Part shown: piece after piece, positions 58,053 through 64,000 of the stretch | Layout of the letters: each line of letters opens with the position of its first letter | Numbering within the stretch: the stretch's first letter is position 1 | NCBI RefSeq assembly: GCF_000715075.1 | Contig: NC_134102.1 | Coordinates: 109,008,001 to 109,072,000 of the forward strand | Length of the DNA stretch: 64,000 nt | Direction of reading: 5' to 3' | Source: Nicotiana tabacum | Taxonomy: Eukaryota > Streptophyta > Magnoliopsida > Solanales > Solanaceae | Position numbers and translations under genes: made by a program | The notes under the pieces: model-generated | The model's database searches: none | Told to the model about the DNA's origin: nothing | The model's input: the letters and a program-made list of their open reading frames with translations, nothing else

Positions 58053-58922
58053 TTATGGTGGAATAGAAATGGGCTGAGTGCCCGGAGCCCAATCAATATA
58101 GAAATCAGTATCTCTTTCAGGTGGCATCCTCGACAGATCTGCAGGAAATACTTCTGGAAATTCACGAACAACTGGTACTGAGTCCATAGAAGGAACATCC
58201 GCACTGGGATCGCGAATATAAGCCAAATAGGCTAGACACCCTTTCTCTACCATACGCCGAGCTTTCATATAAGAAATAACCCTGCTGGCAGAATGACCAG
58301 GAGTTCCTTTCCACTCTAACCAAGGTAACCTCGGCATAGCTAGGGTCACTGTCTTAGCATGACAGTCCATTATAGTATGATAAGGAGACAGCCAATCCAT
58401 ACTCAAGATGACATCAAAATCTACCATATCAAGAAGTAGAAGATCCACACTAGTCTCAAGATTACCAATAGTAACAACACATGAACGATAGACATGATCT
58501 ACTACAACAGAGTCTCCCACCGGTGTAGATACACACACAGAAGCACTCAGAGAATCACAAGGCACAACCAAATATGAAGCAAAATAGGAGGACATATAGG
58601 AATAAGTAGATCCTGGATCAAATAGAACTGAAGCATCTCTATGGAAAACTGGAATAATACCTGTGATCACAGCATCAAACGACTCGGCCTCAGGCCTAGC
58701 TAGAAAAGCATAAAATTGGGGCTGGGCCCCACCACTCTGAACTGCGTCTCTGGGATGCCCCCTAACTGGCTGGCCTCCACCTCTAACGGTCTAACCTCCA
58801 CCTCTAATGGCCTAACTTCCACCTCTAATGGCCTGACCTTCACCTCTAGCTGCATGACCCCTACCTATAGCTGGCTGAGTAGGCGGTGAAGCAACCGGTG
58901 CCAGTATGATAGCATGAGAATC
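58053..58922 (-). pseudogene. gag-pol linker and aspartic protease of element B3
   Basis: HRDASVLFDPGSTYSYMSS with catalytic Asp, MVDFDVILSMDWLSPYHTIM as second block. The RGGGQ-type linker has two TAG stops where B2 has CAG (near 58791 and 58815). A TAA at 58053-58055 separates protease from RT (Tyr in B2). Confidence 0.88.
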
Positions 58923-60284
58923 CTACCGAGATCTGTTACTCGCCAATCTAGGGCAATACCTCCTGATGTGACCAATGTTCCAACACTCATAACACCTATC
59001 CTGATGTCGTGGCTGCTGAAGCTGAAGCTTACCCAAATGGGCCGAATAACCGCTGTAATAACTCTGGAGTGGTGGTGCACTGATAGGAGCTGAATGTGCA
59101 CTGAATACTGGCTGCCCAGAGTAAGGCATAATAGGACCGTGACTCCCTGAAGCACCAGGAGATGCATGAAGTGCTGAATGAAATGGTCTGGGAGGATGAC
59201 CCCTACCAAAATTACCTCTGCCTCCAGACGAGGCACCACTGTAACCACCGAACTGACGAGGCCTTTTATCAGACCTCTGCCCTCTCTCCTGTGCAAGAAC
59301 CATCTCGATCCTCCTTACGACATTAGCAGCCACCTGAAAATAAATCTCACTTCCAGTCTCCTTGGCCATCTGAAGTTTGATAGGGTGAGTGAGTCCCTCA
59401 ATAAACTTCCTCACTCTCTCTCCCTCCGTAGGTAGTAAAAGGAGAGCATGACGGGCCAAATCCACAAAACGAGACTCATACTGAGTAACAGTCATACTGC
59501 CCTGTTGTAGACGCTCAAATTGCTTGCGGAATTCCTCTCTTAGTGTGATAGGGAGGAACTTCTCTAGAAATAGCTGGGAGAACTGCTCCCAGGTAAGTGC
59601 AGGCGATCCGACTGGTCGGGTCAATGTATAATCTCTCCACCACCTCTTGGCAGAACCCATCATCTGAAATACAGCAAAATCAACTCCATTGGTCTTAGCT
59701 ATACCCATGTTCCACAACACCTCATGGCAGCGTTCAAGATAATCCTGTGGGTCCTCAGAAGGTGTACCACTGAAGTGAACTGGAAAGAGCTTAGTGAACT
59801 TATCCAGTCTCAATAAGGCCTCAAAATACATGGCGGGCCTATTACCGATTTGTGCCGCAACAACTGGCTGAACTACCCCAACTGGCGGGGCTGCTGGAGC
59901 CTGATTCTAGGGAGCCATCTGCTCCGGAGCGAGAGTAGTGGGAGTTTGTGCTCCTCCCCCAGCCTGTGAGATGGCTGGTGCCACTGGAAATGTACCATTC
60001 TGGGCCACGCCCTCCATAAGACTTACCAAACGAACTAGAGCATCCTGAAGTACTGGAGTGGCTATGAATCCTTCCGGGACCTGAACTGGTCCAACTGGTA
60101 CATTCTGAACTGGAACTTCCTCCTGAAGATCCACCCGAGGTTCTATAACAGGTGCAGCTGCTCGAGCTCTGGACTGAGCTCTACCTCGGCCTCTAGTACG
60201 ACCTCGACCTCTACCCCTGGCCATAGTTGCCACCGGGGGTTCTGGTCCCTATCCATCGGTAGAGGTATTACGTGTTCTCACCAT
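58923..60284 (-). pseudogene. gag: gag of element B3, broken
   Basis: Start at 60284 (MVRTRNTSTD). Stops at codon 12 (about 60249-60251) and at 59904-59906, both TAG where B2 has CAG; otherwise open to 58923. Arg/Gly-rich N-terminus (ARGRGRGRTRGRGRAQSRAR), gag core (GSAKRWWRDYTLTRPVGSPA), FERLQQGSMTVTQYESRF, and a zinc knuckle CYECWNIGHIRRYC near 58950-58990 with all CCHC residues. It ends with TAG at 58923-58925 after NRSR, the same codon at which B2 has TAA. Confidence 0.92.
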
Positions 60285-60389
60285 CTGCAAGAGAATAAGA
60301 GTAGAATGGTTCAATCATCGATGATAGAATAAAATCGCACGACAAAATAAGAAAGAGATGAAATTGTTCCTAAACTCTACTAACCTAGA

Positions 60390-60401
60390 GCTCTGATACC
60401 A
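60390..60401 (-). other. Primer binding site, tRNA-iMet, element B3
   Basis: On the element's strand TGGTATCAGAGC, exact match, two bases from the LTR end. Confidence 0.92.
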
Positions 60402-60809
60402 ACTGTCACGACCCGAAATTTCCACCTTCGGACTGTGATGGCGCCTAACATTTCACTTGCTAGGCAAGCCAACGTTAGAATAATATTAACCAATTTTTAA
60501 AAAATCTTTAAATTATTAATAATCAACGAAACAAATGCGGAAGAAACGTTTAAAATACAATGAAAAAACTCATAAAAATAACGGTGTCTAAACATCATCC
60601 CAGAATTGGTGTCACAAGTGCACAAGCTTCTAGAATAATACAAATAAAGGTCTGAATAAAAATAAGATGTCTGAAAATAAACACACAGCTAAAGTAAAAT
60701 AGACAGGGACTTCAGAACTGCGGATGCCATGCAGTTATACCTCAAGTCTCCTTCGAATAGCTGAAATCCGAGCAAGTCTATGGTACGCCGCTGGGACCAA
60801 CTCCAAAAT

Positions 60810-60826
60810 CCGCACAAGAAGTGCAG
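60810..60826 (-). promoter_or_regulatory. Conserved LTR hairpin, B3 copy
   Basis: On the element's strand CTGCAC-TTCTT-GTGCGG, one mismatch, preceded by GTACTGATACTACACT. 406 bp from the LTR edge. In B2 the mismatch lies in the other arm (CTTCAC). Confidence 0.55.
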
Positions 60827-61027
60827 AGTGTAGTATCAGTACAACCGACCCCATGTACTGGTAAGTGCTGAGCCTAACCTCGACGAAGTAGTGATGAGGC
60901 TAAGGCAGTTCACTTACATTAACATGTACTCAATATTAATAATAACAAATAATAGAAATAAAACAGGTGACTCATTTATAATAATTGAAGCCAACTCAGC
61001 AGTCATAATCCATTATCATTTCAACCA

Positions 61028-61400
61028 ATTCTGTTGCAGCATGCAACCAGCTCTCACAATATATTCACATTCAATTCTGTTGCAGCGTGCAACCCGCTGT
61101 CCCAATATATATTCCTTTTTATCAAGTCTGTCATATATTTATTTCAATCAAGTATATAGATAGACTTTTAAATAAGTCTATTGCGGCGTACAATCCGATC
61201 CCCCGATATTGACTTTTCAATAAGTCTATTGCGGCGTGCAATCCGATCCCCCAATATTGACTTTTAATAAGTCTGTTGCGGCGTGCAACCCGATCCTCCA
61301 ATATTGACTTTTAATAAGTCTGTTGCGGCGTGCAACCCGATCCTCCAATATTGACTTTTTAATAAGTCTGTTGCGGCGTGCAACCCAATTCTCCAATATA
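61028..61400 (-). repeat. Tandem array in B3 5' LTR, unit about 48 bp, 7 copies
   Basis: On the plus strand units read TCTGTTGCGGCGTGCAACCC and GATCCTCCAATATTGACTTT. The first two cores (GTTGCAGCATGCAAC, GTTGCAGCGTGCAAC) are farther apart. Same unit as in B1 and B2. Confidence 0.9.
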
Positions 61401-62387
61401 TCCATTTCAATCAATTCTTATAGGAGAAATTTCCCCAATAAATGCAACAATTAATATAAAATTATAAGACAACAAGCATACAACAATTATGATTTAATTA
61501 TGAAACAAACAATGAAAAATAGCAAATTATTATAGAAATCAGGGAGAAAATAGGCATTTTAATATTTAGTATGCTAAATGTCAAATAACAATTAAAACAC
61601 ATAATTCTAATAGCATGTAATAATTAATGCAGGAATTCAAGGATTAATATTTGACAAAGAATAGGAGAGAAACGATTATTATAATAATTAATTTATGATT
61701 TAAAATAATTTAAGATTTTTCAAGTAAGCAGACAAATAATTAATTTGACCACGCATAGACACTCATCACCTCGCCTATATGTCGTTCACATGCAATTCAC
61801 AGAACAAATAATTTAAGGGTTCTATTCCCTCAAGTCAAGGTTAACCACGACACTTATCTCCCTTTGCAAATTCCAATCAATTATTCAACCACAACTTTTC
61901 CTTTTAAATTTGTCTCCAAAAGCTTCAAATCTATTCACAAACAATTCGATATATTCAATACTAATCATAGGAATTAATTCCATATGAATTTACAAATTTT
62001 CCAGATAAAATCCGAAATTCATTAAAATATTCGGCAGTGGGACACATGTCACAAATCTCGAAAAAATTTACGAAATCCGAACACCCATTCTGAGACGAGT
62101 CCAACCATATAAAAATTATCCAATTCTGATATCAAATGAACCTTCAAATCTTAAATTTTCGTTTTTGGTAGATTTTAGAAAAATTTGATTTTTCTTCAAT
62201 AAATTCACGGATTCATAATATAAATGAGTATGAAATCATGAAATATAATCAATATAGGATAAGGAACACTTACCCCAATGTTTTCCAATGAAAATCACCC
62301 AAAATCGCTTCTTGAGGTTTTAGGTTTTGAAGATTTGGGAAATGAATCAAAAATCCCGTCCAAAAGTCATTTTGTTCAGCTGCAGGT

Positions 62388-62650
62388 GTCGCAATTGTGA
62401 CCTGAGCTTTGCAAATGCGAAGCTCGCAAATGCGAAGAAACACTCGCAATTGCGAGGCCCTTCACAATCCCGATGCCTTCGCAAATGCGAAGATTATGTC
62501 ACATTTGCGACAATTGGCCCTTCGCAATTGCGAAGATAAACTCGCAATTGCGAGAACTGCTAGCTTAGGCTTTCTTCGCATTTGTGATAAAAATCTCACA
62601 ATTGCCATACCTGCTTGGTTCGCATTTGCGATGCCTGATCTCGCAATCAG
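62388..62650 (-). repeat. Palindromic word cluster, B3 5' LTR (CGCA-N2-TGCG)
   Basis: About twelve words with AT, AA and TT centres (CTCGCAATTGCGAG, CTTCGCAAATGCGAAG, TTCGCATTTGCGAT). Several have single C/T or G/A changes relative to 54318-54580, as expected from CpG decay. Confidence 0.75.
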
Positions 62651-63328
62651 AGGCCTGCAACAGGTTCAGTTATACCGGCAAATTATTCGGAGTTCAAAAC
62701 ATCCCTTGGCCTATCTGAAACTCACCCTAGCCCCTCGGGACCTTATCCAAATATCCAAACAAGTCCCGTAACATAATACGGACTTACTCGGGGTCTCAAA
62801 TCACATCAAATAACATCGAAATTGTAATTCACACCTCAATTCGGACTTTGAGTTTTTAAACTTTTCAATTTGCAAATTTTGTGCCAAAACATATTAAATG
62901 AATTCGGAATGACTTCAAATTTAGCACACAAGTTATAAATGACATAACAAAGCTATTCAAATTTCCAGAATCGGATTCCGGCTCCGATATCAAAAAGTCA
63001 ACCCCGTGGTCAAACTTGGAAGTCTTTAGCCTTTAAATTGCTAGTTCCTTTAAATGGCCATAACTTGACATAGGGACCTCCAAATAAAATTCCGGACATA
63101 TGACCAAGTCCGAAATCACGACACGGAGCTACCGGAACTGTCAAAATACTGATCCGGGTCCATTTTCTCAAAATGTTGACCAAAGTCGACTCACTTAAGT
63201 TTTAAGGCTCTATTTCACATTTTAATCCATTTTTCACCTGAAACTTTCCGTAAAATTGTACGGACTACGCACGCAAGTCGAGGAATGATAAATGGTTCTT
63301 TTCGAGGTCTTAGAACACATAATTACTT

Positions 63329-63432
63329 ATTCAACCATACTCGCAAGTCAATACGCGTAATACGAAGCTTCTCTGGGCCTTATGCCACCAAACGGGACTT
63401 AAATTCTTGAAACGACAAGTCGGGTCGTTACA
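63329..63432 (-). repeat. 5' end of another E LTR (copy E4)
   Basis: Matches the last 100 bases of LTRs E2 and E3 (TCGCAAGTCAATACGCGTAA through TCGGGTCGTTACA). Fused to the trimmed LTR of B3 at a short shared ATTC. Confidence 0.85.
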
Positions 63433-64000
63433 TTCTCCACCTCTTAAACAAACGTTCGTCCTCGAACGTACTAATAATCTTTTTGAGGACTTTAAATTAC
63501 TGAGTATATTCTTGCACACATACTTGTAGGTGATTCTACATTCCCGCAATTTAACACGGGTCCGACAACACCATCTCAATTGAGATTATTTCTTTTCTCC
63601 ATTCTTATAAGCTTTCGAGCAAAATCCCTAACCCTCCAATAATTTCCAAAATGCCTGATTTTACTTCGATGCATGGTATTAGTCTCAACTGGCTATAGCA
63701 ACTCGTGCCTATGCACACATCAACTATCTTAATAGTGTTGAAGTACTTCAAAAATTTTACTGGGGTTTTTCATTCTCCCCGGCATAGGATCATTCGCCCT
63801 CAAACACATAACATAACTTATCTCTTCCTTTGCAAATCTCAATCCTCCAAATTTTACTAACTCCCAAATTTTTTTCAGAAATTTTGGCAGAGTCTCCCCT
63901 GTAATTGGGCCTATCCACCTGCTAGAGTAACACCAAAACAACTCCAAACAACACATCCACAACCCAACAAAATACCACAAGGTATATATCTATAACACCA
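63433..64000 (-). other. E internal region, 3' part, running off the window
   Basis: Starts with the reversed polypurine tract TTCTCCACCTCTT and matches 45254-45600 and 51544-51845. Includes the empty hAT site ATCTTAAT (63726-63733) and about 200 bp absent from the first E element. No coding content seen; the open frame 63729-63980 is unrecognised. Confidence 0.8.

Larger units (their letters stand above)
53134..63331 (-). mobile_element. Chromovirus-type Ty3/gypsy element B3, reverse orientation, both LTRs present
   Basis: 3' LTR 53134-55284, polypurine tract, chromodomain, integrase, RNase H, RT, protease and gag (start 60284), primer site 60390-60401, 5' LTR 60404-63331. The LTRs differ at roughly 20 positions in the first 225 bases by eye, and the 3' LTR lacks about 790 bp. 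Stops, frameshifts and an integrase deletion disable it. The right LTR lacks its last ~45 bases, and the flanking E sequences overlap by about 440 bp. Confidence 0.92.
60404..63331 (-). repeat. 5' LTR of element B3, outer end trimmed
   Basis: TGTCACGACCCGAAATTTCC at the left, 2928 bp; ends at AATTACTTATT where the 3' LTR continues for about 45 more bases. From there the sequence is family E LTR. Contains the hairpin, the 48-bp array and the word cluster. Confidence 0.9.

Overview
The window looks like intergenic DNA from a large plant genome, most likely a dicot of the Solanaceae. That assignment rests on remembered similarity of these LTR families and is moderately sure. I see no intact host gene, rRNA, tRNA or CRISPR array. 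Almost all of it is nested, broken LTR retrotransposons of the Ty3/gypsy order. Most carry long (about 2.9-3.6 kb) LTRs with ends of the type TGTCACGACCC, a primer site matching initiator tRNA-Met (TGGTATCAGAGC) and, where coding remains, a gag-protease-RT-RNaseH-integrase polyprotein with a C-terminal chromodomain-like tail (chromovirus, probably the Tekay/Del group).

Family labels used here: A = non-coding elements with 3 kb LTRs; F = a coding element sharing A's LTR ends; B = a second chromovirus family (copies B1, B2, B3); C, D = single decayed copies; E = elements with 3.6 kb LTRs and gag only. Layout: 1-1068 unclassified; 1069-1832 LTR C (-); 1833-4295 truncated LTR B1 (+); 4296-14783 tandem array of A, LTR-internal-LTR-internal-LTR (+); 14784-15480 fragment of a Tat/Ogre-like pol (-); 15481-17285 unclassified AT-rich; 17286-17852 3' end of a LINE (-); 17853-25858 element B2 (+), no 3' LTR; 25859-29748 decayed element D (+); 29749-29961 a possible hAT end and microsatellites; 29962-32544 truncated LTR E1 (-); 32545-42071 element F (-) inserted in E1; 42065-53133 E elements (-) with an inserted hAT transposon at 51846-53088; 53134-63331 element B3 (-); 63329-64000 another E LTR end and internal region.

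No element is coding-competent. B2 has stops and a frameshift, B3 has stops, frameshifts and a deletion of the integrase catalytic Glu, F has stops, a frameshift and a Glu-to-Lys change at the same residue, and E has lost pol.

The most interesting pattern is in the LTRs. In four families a stretch 0.6-1.1 kb from the LTR 5' end is packed with 10-bp quasi-palindromes of the form 4-bp arm, 2-bp variable centre, 4-bp arm. Farther in lies a family-specific tandem array built on short inverted repeats. About 330-410 bp from the LTR 3' end, five families keep the same hairpin, CTGCAC-N5/6-GTGCAG, in a shared sequence context. These modules keep position while the surrounding LTR diverges, which suggests function, but that is inference.
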